Part shown: one piece after another, positions 9,001 through 16,221 of the stretch
Position numbering within the stretch: the first letter of the stretch is position 1
How the letters are laid out: each line of letters opens with the position of its first letter
NCBI RefSeq assembly: GCF_001612845.1
Contig: NZ_BDBF01000006.1
Location: 124,001 to 188,000, forward strand
DNA from: Nocardia elegans NBRC 108235
GTDB lineage: Bacteria > Actinomycetota > Actinomycetes > Mycobacteriales > Mycobacteriaceae
Direction: 5' to 3'
Length of the DNA stretch: 64,000 bases
The notes under the pieces: generated by a model
Told to the model about the DNA's origin: nothing
What the model saw: only the letters and a program-made list of their open reading frames with translations
Databases searched by the model: none
Made by a program: the position numbers and the translations under genes

Positions 9001-11489
9001 TACAGTTCGCCGACCACACCCGGCGCGACCGGCCGCAAGGTCTCGTCGAGGACGTAGACCTGGGTGTTCCAGACCGGCGCGCCGATCGGGATGACGTCGT
9101 TCTCCGGCGCGCAGGCCCAGTAGGTGACGTCGACGGCCGCCTCGGTGGGCCCGTACAGGTTGTGCAGCTGCGCCCCACCGGCCGATGCCGACGATCCGGA
9201 CCGTCGCGCACCGGGAACCACGGCGTGGAAATCGCGGACGGTCGCCGCCGGCAGCGCCTCACCGCTGCAGAACACCCGGCGCAGTCCGCCGCAGCCGCGC
9301 ACATCGGTGTCGGTCACGAAGACCGAGAGCATCGACGGCACGAAATGGGCTGTGGTCACGTTCTTTTCGGCGATGATCCGCGCGAGATAGGCCGGATCGC
9401 GGTGGCCGTCCGGCGCGGCGATTACCAGCCGCGCCCCGATCTGCAACGGCCAGAAGAACTCCCACACCGACACATCGAAGGTCGCGGGAGTCTTCTGCAA
9501 GACGGTGTCGCTGTCGTCGAGCGGATACCGGTGCTGCATCCAGGCCAGGCGGTTCACGATGGCGGCGTGGGTGATGCCGACGCCCTTGGGTTTACCGGTC
9601 GAGCCGGAGGTGAAGATCACGTAGGCCAGGTGGTCGCGGTGCAGCGGTGCGCGCCGGTCGGCGTCGGTGATCGGCGGTTCGGCGCCGGAATCTTCGGTGC
9701 CGAGCTCCTGGACGTCGATCACCGCGACCTCTGTGGGGAAGTCGACCTCGTCCCGGGCCGCGGTCAGCACGCACAGCGGCGCGGCCTGCTCGAGGATGTG
9801 CGCGGTGCGCTCGGCCGGATGATCGGGATCGATCGGCAGATAGGCCGCCCCCGCGCGCACGATCGCGTACATGCCGACCACCAGGTCGAGGCTGCGACGC
9901 ATGGCCAGGCCCACGACCGTGTCGGGTCCGGCGCCGCGGGCGATCAGCATGCGGGCCAGCCGGTCCGCGCGCTGCCGTAGCTGTTCGTAAGTCAATGTGT
10001 CGCCGTCGAATTCGAGTGCGATCGCATCCGGCGTGGCCCGCGCCTGCGTGCCGAACAGGTCGGCGAGCGTGCCCGGCCGCTCCGGCACCGCGGTCGCATT
10101 CCACTGCCGCAGCACCTCGTCGCGTTCGGCGTCGGTGATCACCGGCACCGCCGCGACCGGATCGGCCGGATCGGCGGTCAGAAAGCGGTTCAGGTAGCCG
10201 AGGAACCGCTCGTGGTGGCGCGCCAGTTCGGCCGCGCCGTACAGCTGCGGATTGGCTTCGAAATCGACGTGGATGCGCCCGCCCTCGCCGTTGTAGAGGT
10301 TGATCGACAGATCCTCGACCGGTCCGGTCGACAGCACGTTCAACGAGCCGACGAAGCTGCCGAAGTTCAGTTCACTGTGGAACAGCATGATGTTGACCAT
10401 CGGCCCGAAGAAGCCGCGGGCATCGCGCGAATAACCGCAGTCGCGTCTGATGTCGTCGTGGCGATAACGCTGATGCCGCAGGGCGCCGGTGATCTGCAGT
10501 TCGGTGGCCTTGACCACGTCGGCGACCGTGGTGCCGGCGTCGAATCGCACCCGGATGGGCACCACGTTCGACACCACACCCGCGGAGCGGCGCAGCGCGA
10601 CCGTGGTCCGCGCGGACATCGGCAGGCTCAGCACCACATCGGAGGTGCCGGTTACCGCGCGCACGTAGCCGGCCAGCGCCGCGACCACCAGTGCGGAGTT
10701 CTGCGTAGCGAAAGTGGTTGCGGCGGTGTCGAGTTCGGCTTCGGTCTCGGCGTCGAGCACGGCCGCCGCGATGCGCCGGCCGGGATCCGGCGTGGACGAG
10801 GCGATCCCCGACGACGACAGGGTCAGCGGCGCGCCTACCCCTGCGAGCTGCTCCCGCCAGTACTCCCGGTCGGCGCGGTAGCGGCTGGACTCCCGGTACT
10901 GCGACTCCCCGGCGTAGATCTCGGCCAGCGAGGCGGCCCGCGAGACCGACGGCTCGGTGTGTTTCTCCAGTGCGGTGTAGATCTCGGCGGTGCGGGTGAG
11001 CGCGTTCATGGCGCCATAGCCGTCGATGACGATGTGGTGAGCGCGGCAGTACCAGATATAGTCCTGGTCGCCGAGGCGCAGAACGACGTTGATGGTCAAC
11101 GGCTCGTGTTCGATATCGATCGGGCTGCTGGCGTGCTCGTTCATCCACCGCAGCGCCGCCGCGCGCGGATCGGGTTCCTGGCGCAGGTCTATCCGGGCCC
11201 ACCCGGGCCGATGCGCCGAATCCACCACCTGCTGTGGCACGCCGTCGATTTCCACGACGCGCAGCTGGCCCACCTGGGATTCCGCGCCGAACCGCTCGAT
11301 GGAGTAGAGCAGCCGGCCCACGTCGAGATCACCGTGAATGTCCACGTATTGCGCGATGGTCAGTGGCACATCGGGTCGAATCCGCTGCGCGTACCACAGG
11401 GCGGTTTGCGCCGGTGACAGAGCGAAGGGTTGTGCTGAAAATTCGCCGGAAGCACATTGGTCGACACGATCGGTGGCCAATGAACCCAT
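1..11489 (-). CDS. Giant non-ribosomal peptide synthetase, 3' end outside the window
   Basis: Multimodular NRPS read leftwards; at least 3829 residues are present and one frame holds from the ATG to the window edge. Domain order by approximate residue: C1 1-445, A1 455-985, carrier T1 (GGNSL serine near 1042), C2 1095-1520, A2 1555-2050, T2 (serine near 2106), C3, A3, T3 (serine near 3163), C4 3225-3665, start of A4. All four C domains keep HHxxxDG (HHIVIDG, HHICGDG, HHIAADG, HHIAMDG). No epimerase domain lies between modules. C1 resembles the EntF type, which accepts an acyl group from a separate carrier protein. A1 reads DVWHFSLVDK at the ten pocket positions, the EntF serine code. A2 and A3 read about DALFIGMVAK and DALFMGGIVK and are not assigned. 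GGAG lies 6 nt before the ATG. Product unknown; a serine-containing lipo- or aryl-capped peptide is an inference. Confidence 0.97.
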   Translation of the reverse strand, partial: MGSLATDRVDQCASGEFSAQPFALSPAQTALWYAQRIRPDVPLTIAQYVDIHGDLDVGRLLYSIERFGAESQVGQLRVVEIDGVPQQVVDSAHRPGWARIDLRQEPDPRAAALRWMNEHASSPIDIEHEPLTINVVLRLGDQDYIWYCRAHHIVIDGYGAMNALTRTAEIYTALEKHTEPSVSRAASLAEIYAGESQYRESSRYRADREYWREQLAGVGAPLTLSSSGIASSTPDPGRRIAAAVLDAETEAELDTAATTFATQNSALVVAALAGYVRAVTGTSDVVLSLPMSARTTVALRRSAGVVSNVVPIRVRFDAGTTVADVVKATELQITGALRHQRYRHDDIRRDCGYSRDARGFFGPMVNIMLFHSELNFGSFVGSLNVLSTGPVEDLSINLYNGEGGRIHVDFEANPQLYGAAELARHHERFLGYLNRFLTADPADPVAAVPVITDAERDEVLRQWNATAVPERPGTLADLFGTQARATPDAIALEFDGDTLTYEQLRQRADRLARMLIARGAGPDTVVGLAMRRSLDLVVGMYAIVRAGAAYLPIDPDHPAERTAHILEQAAPLCVLTAARDEVDFPTEVAVIDVQELGTEDSGAEPPITDADRRAPLHRDHLAYVIFTSGSTGKPKGVGITHAAIVNRLAWMQHRYPLDDSDTVLQKTPATFDVSVWEFFWPLQIGARLVIAAPDGHRDPAYLARIIAEKNVTTAHFVPSMLSVFVTDTDVRGCGGLRRVFCSGEALPAATVRDFHAVVPGARRSGSSASAGGAQLHNLYGPTEAAVDVTYWACAPENDVIPIGAPVWNTQVYVLDETLRPVAPGVVGELYLAGVQLARGYLGRPGLTADRFVANPFTPGTRMYRTGDLVRWRMDPIPPATGADRLPAVLEYLGRSDFQVKIRGQRIELGEVEAALLADERIARAVCVAHTTPAGDELVGYVVAAPGHTVDSTALIADLRGVLPGYMVPTVVVVLDELPLSANGKIDRKALPAPEATARRGGDSIVEPRTATERQLAALVTEVLGCESLGVEDSFFDLGGNSLSAARAVARINAAFGSGLTIRDLFESPTVAQLAERIGAHGVDRSSPKLVAGPRPQRIPLSLAQQRLWILNRFAEHAGAYNMPLAVELSGPLEVEVLRAALLDVLDRHESLRTTFPDSPTGPVQVIHPAAEIPLNLEPIDATGADALALATEYAGYGFDLRSQAPIRVALYATGPDEHIFLVVLHHICGDGWSVAPLARDLMGAVAARTTGRAPQWAPLPVQYADFALWQRELLGDETDPTSALARQLAYWRTALADLPDQLDLPLDRPRPRQRDTAGGRVEFTIPAETRRAVAAVAAERGVSTFMIMHAALASLLSRLCGTADIAIGTPIAGRSDPALDDLVGMFVNTLVLRTEVDPATGFDRILDRVRETDLDAFANADVPFERLVEVVNPSRDAGRHPLFQVMLSYENNPELRVELPGLSARVLPMDVGVAKFDLQLIVHDSDAADAEDGPLTAEFGYAADIFDHSTVESVARRFVRLLDAAVGAPETPVGDLPILDAREVGKLVPIAGAPGVPPLSLARLLHETAERVPELVAVRYRGRDTTYRELDEDSNRLARVLIEHGAGPEVVVAIALPRGLASITAIWAVAKTGAAYVPVDPGYPAERIEHMLADSGAMLGVTDARSHAAMPKRPMHRGRHRKQGADWLLMDSGVLTDALARVSSAPITDRDRPLPLRISHPAYLIYTSGSTGRPKAVVVTHGGIASLAHEQMHLFRVNDTARTLHFSSPSFDASVLELLLGFAAGATIVVAPAGLYGGAELARLLRDERITHAFITPAALATVSPDGLDDLEAVIVGGDACPEDLVRTWTAGRRMHNMYGPSEATVAATASDPMVAGRPVPIGKPVRGMRLFILDNRLRPVPPGVAGELYISGPGLARGYLGRHGLTAARFPANPHGRRGERMYRTGDLVTTDGNGVLRFLGRADDQVKIRGFRIELREIDHVLRAHPGVRFAMTVVHTGEHGAARLASYLAADTEIDPAEVLETARRHLPAYMVPAAITVLDRVPVTPAGKVDRKALPAPVFTSAGPSRAPESELEQRVAQVFATVLGHAVPGAEDSFFDAGGNSLLATRLTAALHAEFGVELPVRAIFETPTVAGVAAHLEHAPRTNRVALTRYDPRPGRIPLSLPQQRMWFLNRFDPESSAYNIAFALRIDGDPDLPALRAAVADLVYRHEVLRTIFPEDQAGPYQLVLDSDRCLPVLEPVVTDDHDARLVLRGLAQRGFDLTREIPLRMMLLRTGIRTYQLGIVVHHIAADGWSLGPLTTDLMVAYTARRDGAAPAWAPLPVQYADFSLWQRECLGDESDPASAAAVQLRFWRETLEGLPEELPLPYDRPRPAEPTNSAGTVRIRMPEELRERLEELARAQGVSLFMVLRSALAVVLRVVTGGRDIVIGTPVAGRGDTRLDDLVGMFVNTLMLRSDVDPDHTFADQLRADRDGELSAMSHAELPFERIVEELGRGNGGRRPLLQVALTVQDTTPPALELPGLRLRAEELDIAVAKFDLELRVPADTRDLEMVYAAELFDEDTVRTLAERLLLVLESVSADARIPVRDIDARTDVERTDFTPRRGPAATPQCSLANYFTATAHLHPHRTAIRSGDDELSYAELEDCSNRIARALIARGVGSGDRVAIGLTRSIESVVAALAVTKSGAAFVPVDPKYPADRVRHMLADSGCALGISMTAHLDRLRSATAGNNSAPGTDWLLLDDPVLRVELDVQDERTITDAERLRTVRTSDLAYLIYTSGSTGKPKGVAVTHAGLSNFADWLRDRMRVDGEARTLHFASPSFDAAVLDLLLTICAGATMVICPPDIYGGDELAALMDRERISHTFITTAALATIDHRRWPLPHLRSIMVGGEALGADLVERWAPGRMLFNGYGPTETTIVVTIAGPIAVGAPITIGSLGRGVHAVVLDERLRPVPVGVPGELYLGGQSVARGYFERPGLSAARFVADPYGPEGARMYRTGDVVRWRADGEIVYLGRSDHQVKLRGFRIELGEITEVLAAHPALRFAHTEVRTIAGTPRIVSYVQPAETAAELDVEALRDHVAAHLPAHMVPSSVTVLDRIPLTPVGKLDRDALPEPRQITTAAREPGTDTERLVARVMAELIGAESVGADDNFFEIGGNSLLATQLVARLSDATGVRVQVRSVFGAPTVAELAALLDGGVRDGDHGPVLTRRERPARVPLSAAQRRLWFLNRFNASSAEDLSGVYNVPVALRMRGALDVAALHAALHAVQRHHETLRTVFPEVDGEPYQRVLAPGEAAVALPVVDVDEGEITGAVRTFAAAGFDLATTAPLRAQLLRIAADDHVLVLVVHHIAMDGWSLEPLAADIAGAYRSYAAGSAPEWAELPVQYADYTLWLQDTLGAEDDPESPISRQLDYWRQALDGIPELLPLPTDRRRPATPSYRGGTVECVLDAVTHRELQTVAARHGVTMFMVLHAALASLLHRISAEHDITVGTPIAGRGQQALDAMVGMFVGTLVLRTPVSGAHTFADLLRAVRDTDLEAFAHADVPFERLVEVLNPARSQAHHPMFQVMLSVRNQPVRSLELPELTIEACDADPGIAKFDLQFTLTESWTEQREPAGITVSVNFARDLFDDTSAARLGARFARLLQAAAANPELPVGDLELLDPTEWSTLAPVRGALAGRPGTLPEVFAAAVAADPRAIALRTEDAEISYGALDRWTNRLARVLISLGVGPEMLVAVGIPRSMESVAATLAVAKAGAAFVPVDPNYPEHRIAHMLTDSGATLGITLAAHRERMPAGAEWMDLDGPDLQEHVLRASEAPISPAER

Positions 11490-11611
11490 CAATCACTCCG
11501 TTCTGCCGCTGTATACGCAACTCCCCGGTCCCCGTCCGCGAGCGGAAAAGCGCGCGCCAGCGGGAGGACGTGATCCACGCCCTATGATTCGGAGCCCTGT
11601 TGCGGCCGGAC

Positions 11612-11631
11612 TGGTAACGATGTCGTTACCA
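11612..11631. promoter_or_regulatory. Perfect 20-bp palindrome upstream of the NRPS
   Basis: Arms TGGTAACGA and TCGTTACCA (9 bp each, no mismatch) are separated by TG. The site lies about 123 bp upstream of the NRPS start and just past the 3' end of the integrase gene. Size and symmetry fit a dimeric TetR-type operator; that role is inferred. A hairpin or a recombination site linked to the neighbouring integrase is also possible. Confidence 0.5.
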
Positions 11632-11645
11632 AAGCGGCGCCCTAT

Positions 11646-12977
11646 TTATGCTGGCCAGAGCGATGTCCTGGTCGACCGGGAGATCAAGTTCGGCACATTG
11701 CCGTCATTTTGCGGATTCAGGTACTCGAGGTACTCCGAGTTGTCGACGACGGGATGCTTGAAGCCTCTGCGGTCGACGTAGTGCCGAGTCGCCATCGTCG
11801 ACCCCTCGGAATGCCCGAGCTGCGCACTCGCCCTGCGCCGGTCTGCGCTACGCCCCATCACTTCCGTAGCTGCTGTGTCGCGGAGATTACCCCAACACAG
11901 CCAATCGAGGGACGTACCACGACGAAGACGGGCCAATGCATACTGCGCGCGATAGGCGTCGACCGGACGGTCCCCGATGGTGAAGAGGTGTTCTTCCTCG
12001 CCGGCCGGCTCACACAGGTCTTTCCACGCCCTCAACACTGTTGTGAGCCACTGAGGCAGTCTGATCCAATACTCGGGGACACCGACGCACTTGCGGGCGT
12101 CCTGACGGTAGGCAGGCAGCCCCACGCGCTTGGTCATCGTGCCGCAGATGTGCGCCACGGCGCACCCGACGGTCGGATCGTCCAGCTCGGGGATATCCAT
12201 CCACCGCAGCGCGAGGCCCTCACCCAGGCGGATTCCCGTGCCCAGCAAGGCCAGACCGAGCGGAAGCACGTACTCATGCCCTTCGGGCCGCTTCTGCTCG
12301 TCACCGAGGACCGCAGGCAGAAGGGCTCGCTCGTCTTCACTCAACGCCCGCTGCGGCGTCTCGACCGTGGTGTCCGGAGCGGGAACGTCTCGCATCGGCG
12401 AGACATCGAACAGTCCCTGCAGCGTAAGTTCCGTGAAGACCGCGCGCAGAATGACATGGTGCCGGTAGGCCACCGACGGTGACAGGTCGGCAATGTCGAG
12501 CAGGTAACCATGTAGTTCGGACGGACGTCCCATCTCACTGATGGTGAAGCTGCCCAGCTCGACATTCAGCTTGATCGCGTCTCTACGCGCCCGTGCGCCC
12601 TCGTTGGCGTAAATCGTGCGGTGATAGAGGTCGTACGTGTACCACTTCAGCTTGCCTTGCTCCGCCTTGACCTTCTTCATCTCGTCGAACATCTTGAAGG
12701 CCGCGCTCATCTTGTCGGTGAGCTGCAGTTTTACGCGTTCCTGGCGCTTACTGTTGCGACGGACCGTACCGCCCTTGAGGCGGTTGACCTTCCATCGTCG
12801 CTCGAACGACTCCAGGCATTCGTCTATCGTGCGCCCTTGCGCCGATGTCCGGGTGTAGCAACCGCTGATGGTGCGGTGACGGACGTCTGTCAGCCGGTAC
12901 ACACCGTCGCGGCCTTTGATCGGGACGATCTTGTCCTTGGGCGGGTACGCGCCGGGCGTCAACGCGTCTCGTGGCAT
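11646..12977 (-). CDS. int: Tyrosine recombinase (site-specific integrase)
   Basis: 443-residue integrase of the actinobacterial integrative-element type; it would catalyse integration and excision of a mobile element. The C-terminal catalytic domain shows the first arginine in TGIRLGEGLAL, box II LRDTAAT, an LGHSEGS motif and the nucleophilic tyrosine in TRHYVDR. The usual histidine of the HxxR box appears replaced by glycine (WGNLR). The N-terminal half carries an arm-binding and SAM-like core-binding region rich in K and R. The ATG at 12977 is preceded by GAAAGG at good spacing; a longer in-frame reading to 13052 overlaps the excisionase gene and is less likely. It lies 13 nt downstream of the excisionase gene, so the two are probably co-transcribed. 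Its 3' end faces the NRPS promoter region. Confidence 0.93.
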   Translation of the reverse strand: MPRDALTPGAYPPKDKIVPIKGRDGVYRLTDVRHRTISGCYTRTSAQGRTIDECLESFERRWKVNRLKGGTVRRNSKRQERVKLQLTDKMSAAFKMFDEMKKVKAEQGKLKWYTYDLYHRTIYANEGARARRDAIKLNVELGSFTISEMGRPSELHGYLLDIADLSPSVAYRHHVILRAVFTELTLQGLFDVSPMRDVPAPDTTVETPQRALSEDERALLPAVLGDEQKRPEGHEYVLPLGLALLGTGIRLGEGLALRWMDIPELDDPTVGCAVAHICGTMTKRVGLPAYRQDARKCVGVPEYWIRLPQWLTTVLRAWKDLCEPAGEEEHLFTIGDRPVDAYRAQYALARLRRGTSLDWLCWGNLRDTAATEVMGRSADRRRASAQLGHSEGSTMATRHYVDRRGFKHPVVDNSEYLEYLNPQNDGNVPNLISRSTRTSLWPA

Positions 12978-12990
12978 TGTTCGACCTTTC

Positions 12991-13170
12991 TCATGGTTGT
13001 TGTTCCAGTTCCCGTAGCCAGTCGATGAAGTCGGCTTCGGGGTAGCGGACACGGCCGCCTTCGATGCGAATACACTTGGGGCCCTTGCCCTTTGCCCTCC
13101 AGTTGGAAAGGGTTCGCGGGCTGAGCCGAAGGCGTTCGGCGACTTCTTCGGGGGTCAGGTAGGCAGGCAT
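12991..13170 (-). CDS. xis: Excisionase-like HTH_17 DNA-binding protein
   Basis: 59 residues beginning MPAYLTPEEVAERLRLSP, a winged-helix MerR/HTH_17 (AlpA/Xis-like) domain with the usual pattern TPEEVAERL..SPRTLSNWR...GP and a wing ending RVRYPEADFIDWL. Such proteins bend DNA at the attachment site and control integration direction. GGAG lies 7 nt before the ATG. It ends 13 nt before the integrase start and begins 12 nt after the preceding small gene, so the three form a tight operon. Too short for many gene finders. Confidence 0.9.
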   Translation of the reverse strand: MPAYLTPEEVAERLRLSPRTLSNWRAKGKGPKCIRIEGGRVRYPEADFIDWLRELEQQP

Positions 13171-13182
13171 GGATAAACTCCG

Positions 13183-13554
13183 CTATCGGTGGGGTCGGAA
13201 GCAAGGGCTGTCGAGGTAGCTGAAGGATTGCCCGAATGGTGTCCGCCCCCACAAAGCTCCGAGCTTTCGCTCGTCGCGAGTCGACGCCTTTCGAAGGCGG
13301 CAATAGCTCTTACAAGCGATTTCGCCATAGCCGGTTAAAGCGCACTGAAGGTCACCTCGGACTGCGAAGAACTCAATACTCGAATTCGCCGCCACCGCAC
13401 TGGGAACTTGACTCGCAGCTCGACGGGCATAGACACAACAGCCTCCGTCGCAGGCGATCACGCCCCGGTGGCGTATAGCCCAGAGCTGACAGGCGAGATT
13501 GATACCCACCGAGAATTTGCGCGGGAACCTCTTCAGACAGTGTGAACACAGCAA
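13183..13554 (-). CDS. Small cysteine-containing protein upstream of xis
   Basis: 123-residue ORF, not recognised. It begins at TTG, but CAGGAG lies 6 nt before that codon. It carries a CSHC pair near the N-terminus and a CDGGCC cluster near residue 35, which could bind metal. It ends 12 nt before the xis start, the same spacing as xis to int, so it may be the first gene of the integration operon. Against it, the second half shows no domain I recognise and codon use is less GC3-rich than in neighbours. Confidence 0.45.
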   Translation of the reverse strand: MLCSHCLKRFPRKFSVGINLACQLWAIRHRGVIACDGGCCVYARRAASQVPSAVAANSSIEFFAVRGDLQCALTGYGEIACKSYCRLRKASTRDERKLGALWGRTPFGQSFSYLDSPCFRPHR

Positions 13555-14802
13555 CTTCGTCTCCTGACGGATGTCACTGAGACCGCTGGTTCCTCGCGAC
13601 TTCGAGATTACGATGCGCTGCGCGCATCCGCATCAATGAGACCGTCTTGTAATGAAGGCCGCACTCCCGGAGAGGCCAGCGGCGCGGTTCGACATGACCA
13701 GAAAGGGTCGCATCGGAACGGCTGGCCGGTGCCGGATCCGGCCACGAATGGCGGCCACTCAGCTTCGCTACCGAAGCGTTCCGGTAGACAAGAAAGGCAT
13801 CCTCGGTTCGCAACACGACTGTGAACATCTACACTCATCAACGCCGCTATGCGCGGTCACGAAAAGCATTCCCCGGACCGAACATCGGATACCCATCGAC
13901 CAAGAAAATGATTGAGAGATGTTCCTTAACCAATCACATTTGCCGTTGGCACTCGCTGTCCCCCAATGGCTTCATCGTCTAGCGTAACGTCGATCGCACA
14001 TCACTCGTCCTCACCCGTTGACACTCAATAACACTGGCTGACAGTGTGTCGAAACATGTTGCGGGTCGAGTCTTTCGGCTGCATCGTCGGCAACCTCCCT
14101 CGCTTCCCGTTGACGGTCGTCCGGGCGGGGGCCGTCATCGAGCCGGGCCCGTGTCTCGTGTGATGGTACGGCGACCGGAGGCCGACTTATGCGGAGAGGA
14201 GGAGGTGTCGGCCCGATGCGGGACAGGAACGAACGGTGGCCTGCGCGTTGCAGGTCCGGCCGACCTCGGGGCGACATCAGGTCCGCCGGCATCTACCGGT
14301 TCCGCGGGATAGAGGAACTTTCCTGCGATTGCACCAAAATGATGACAAGCGGCCTTCAGCCTCGGAAGGCTGCGGGCCGCTGCTTTGAGTGCGGCTCAGG
14401 TGCCCCATCCCGAAGAGGCGCGGAAGCAGCGGAGCAGCACTCCCCCACACCCGGCCCGACGACTTCCACACAATGGAAATCGTCGCCGGCGCCAGCGTCA
14501 AATGCCTATGCCCACCCGCCGCACCCTACGGACAAAACATCCTCAACGCCGCACCATAAGACGAGTATTGCACCCACGGAATCGATAGAGCGACCGCCCA
14601 TGTCGTCTTAATCATCCGGATCCAGTCCGTCCCGGCCAGCGTCGTCGGAAACTCAGGGCGGTATCGCCCTGGTCTACTGAGGCTCCACCGACGTACTTAT
14701 TCGCGGACGTTCCACCCCGCCCTGGTTGTGCCGGATTTGTTGCAAGACCTACGGCGCATTAGCATTTCGCCACGTCACGTGTCGGCTGTTGAAAGGTGCT
14801 TC
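13555..14802. other. About 1.2 kb with no convincing gene
   Basis: Short overlapping ORFs on both strands (for example around 13574-13841 and 14189-14611) lack ribosome-binding sites, recognisable domains or coding-like base composition. The stretch is less GC-rich than the rest of the window. It holds one small inverted repeat (ACACTG/CAGTGT, 14031-14047) and the strong hairpin listed separately. It probably contains the control region of the integration operon and decayed DNA. Confidence 0.5.
14348..14381. terminator. Strong hairpin, possible terminator
   Basis: Fifteen-base arms (AGCGGCCTTCAGCCT and AGGCTGCGGGCCGCT) pair with one mismatch and one G-T pair around a CGGA loop. On the minus strand the stem is followed by a loose T-rich stretch (TTGTCATCATTTT), so termination of leftward transcription is the most likely role. 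No clear gene ends into it. Confidence 0.5.
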
Positions 14803-15141
14803 ATGGCGAAGAAGGTCATTGTCGAGCTGGTGGACGACTACGACGGGAAGTCCAAGGCTGATGAGACGGTGCGCTTCGGCATCGACGGCGTGGAGTACGA
14901 GATCGACCTGTCCCTGAAGAATGCCGGGAAGCTGCGGGCAGCGTTCGAACCGTGGACCGAGCCTGCTCGGCGGGTCGGTCGGATCCCGCGGGGTAAGAGC
15001 AAGACGATCGAAACCCGGACCACCGCCGACAAGCAGCAGACTGCGGCGATTCGAGATTGGGCACGCGACAACGGATACGAAGTGTCGCGACGGGGACGGA
15101 TTCACAAAGACATCGTCGAGGCCTACAACAAGGCTCACTGA
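14803..15141 (+). CDS. lsr2: Lsr2-family nucleoid-associated protein
   Basis: 112 residues, the usual Lsr2 length. The N-terminal dimerisation/oligomerisation region starts MAKKVIVELVDDYDGK and continues DETVRFGIDGVEYEIDLS. The C-terminal AT-hook-like domain carries IRDWARDNGYEVSRRGRI, including the RGR that inserts into the minor groove of AT-rich DNA. Lsr2 is the actinobacterial functional analogue of H-NS and silences horizontally acquired genes. The ATG at 14803 matches the family start and has GAAAGG upstream; a longer in-frame ORF to 14728 adds unrelated residues. Lying on a low-GC island, it is probably an additional, island-borne copy rather than the core chromosomal gene, but that is an inference from context. 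Confidence 0.95.
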   Translation: MAKKVIVELVDDYDGKSKADETVRFGIDGVEYEIDLSLKNAGKLRAAFEPWTEPARRVGRIPRGKSKTIETRTTADKQQTAAIRDWARDNGYEVSRRGRIHKDIVEAYNKAH

Positions 15142-16221
15142 AGCTGCCTTCGCAATGTCGACGCGGTGTGTCAACCCTGGTCGCGCCGAACCAGTACAGC
15201 CCGGTCGGCACTCGCCAGTCTTGGGTGAGCCCGATTTCCGGGGCCAGATCACCCTCACGGTCCACCTGCGCGCGGGCGATCGTGACTGTGCTGGCCGGGT
15301 TTCGGACGAGATGTGGGAACAGTAAGACTGATTCGTCCGCGCAGCTCGAATGCAGGGGCGCCGGCGTGAGGCAGTGTCCGCTGTCGTCGACGACTACGAC
15401 CGCGGCGTTTGCGTCCGGTCTAGACCGTGTTCGCACAGCCACTGTTGTTGAGCGGTGGCAAGTCGTACTCAATGGATCATTAGCCAGTGCGGCCGCAGCT
15501 CGCCGGTGGAGTCAGAGCTGACCGGTGTGATCACGGAATCGGCATCACGAGGGACCGGACGGTGAGGACCCGCAGGGTTGCAGTCCTTCCCGGAGGCATC
15601 GACCAGCCGCCACAACGGGATCGAGATCCCAGCCACGCACCGAGAGGTGCTGCATACAGCCGCCACTCCGGTATTCAGACCGAGCACCATCGCTTTCCCG
15701 CAGTCGCCGCAAGGGATTCCAGGAAGTACTGGAGTCCGATCCGGCTCAACTGACGAGGGACAACACGTGCATCATCCAGCGGTCGTGCCCTCTGTGACTC
15801 CCACCGCGGAACTCAAAGGATTCGCGCACTTTTCCGGGGAAAACCATACCCGTTCCCAACTGCCGCCGTGAACATTCCATCCCTGCACCTGACAGCGTCA
15901 GTCGACCAGTCGACCACACGTGACAGGTCCCCGTAGGCGGCGCCGCACTCGAGCACGCCGAGACGCGACTCATACTTCACGGATTTGTGCAGGTCACGAG
16001 CAGGCATCCCTAGCCGGTTCAGATGATGTGCGCCACATTTGTGTCATAGATGCGGAGGTACCTGCCCGATGCGTGACACCGTTGTGCGTTTTACCTATCG
16101 ACAGGCTCCGGATGGCGGTGTTCGATTGACGCAACCATCTCGATACCGGCTACGAGCAGAGACGTTGTTGCGCACCTGCGATCTTCCCGGCGCAGCGGCG
16201 GTCGGAGGGACTCGAAACCTC
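15142..16221. other. About 1.1 kb with no convincing gene
   Basis: ORFs on both strands are short, overlapping and without ribosome-binding sites. Minus-strand translations around 15150-15300 and 15813-16007 (the latter with VLECGAAYGDLSR, faintly like a methyltransferase motif I) could be gene remnants but are too weak to call. Otherwise I see nothing. Confidence 0.5.

Noticed and set aside
45..9980. Long rightward ORFs over the first 10 kb (about 1010, 1438 and 443 codons)
   Set aside because: They are antisense shadows of the NRPS; they have no domains and Arg/His/Gly-rich composition typical of the complementary frame of high-GC coding DNA.
15813..16007. Short minus-strand ORF with a faint methyltransferase-like motif
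   Set aside because: Too short and lacks other SAM-binding motifs; could be chance.
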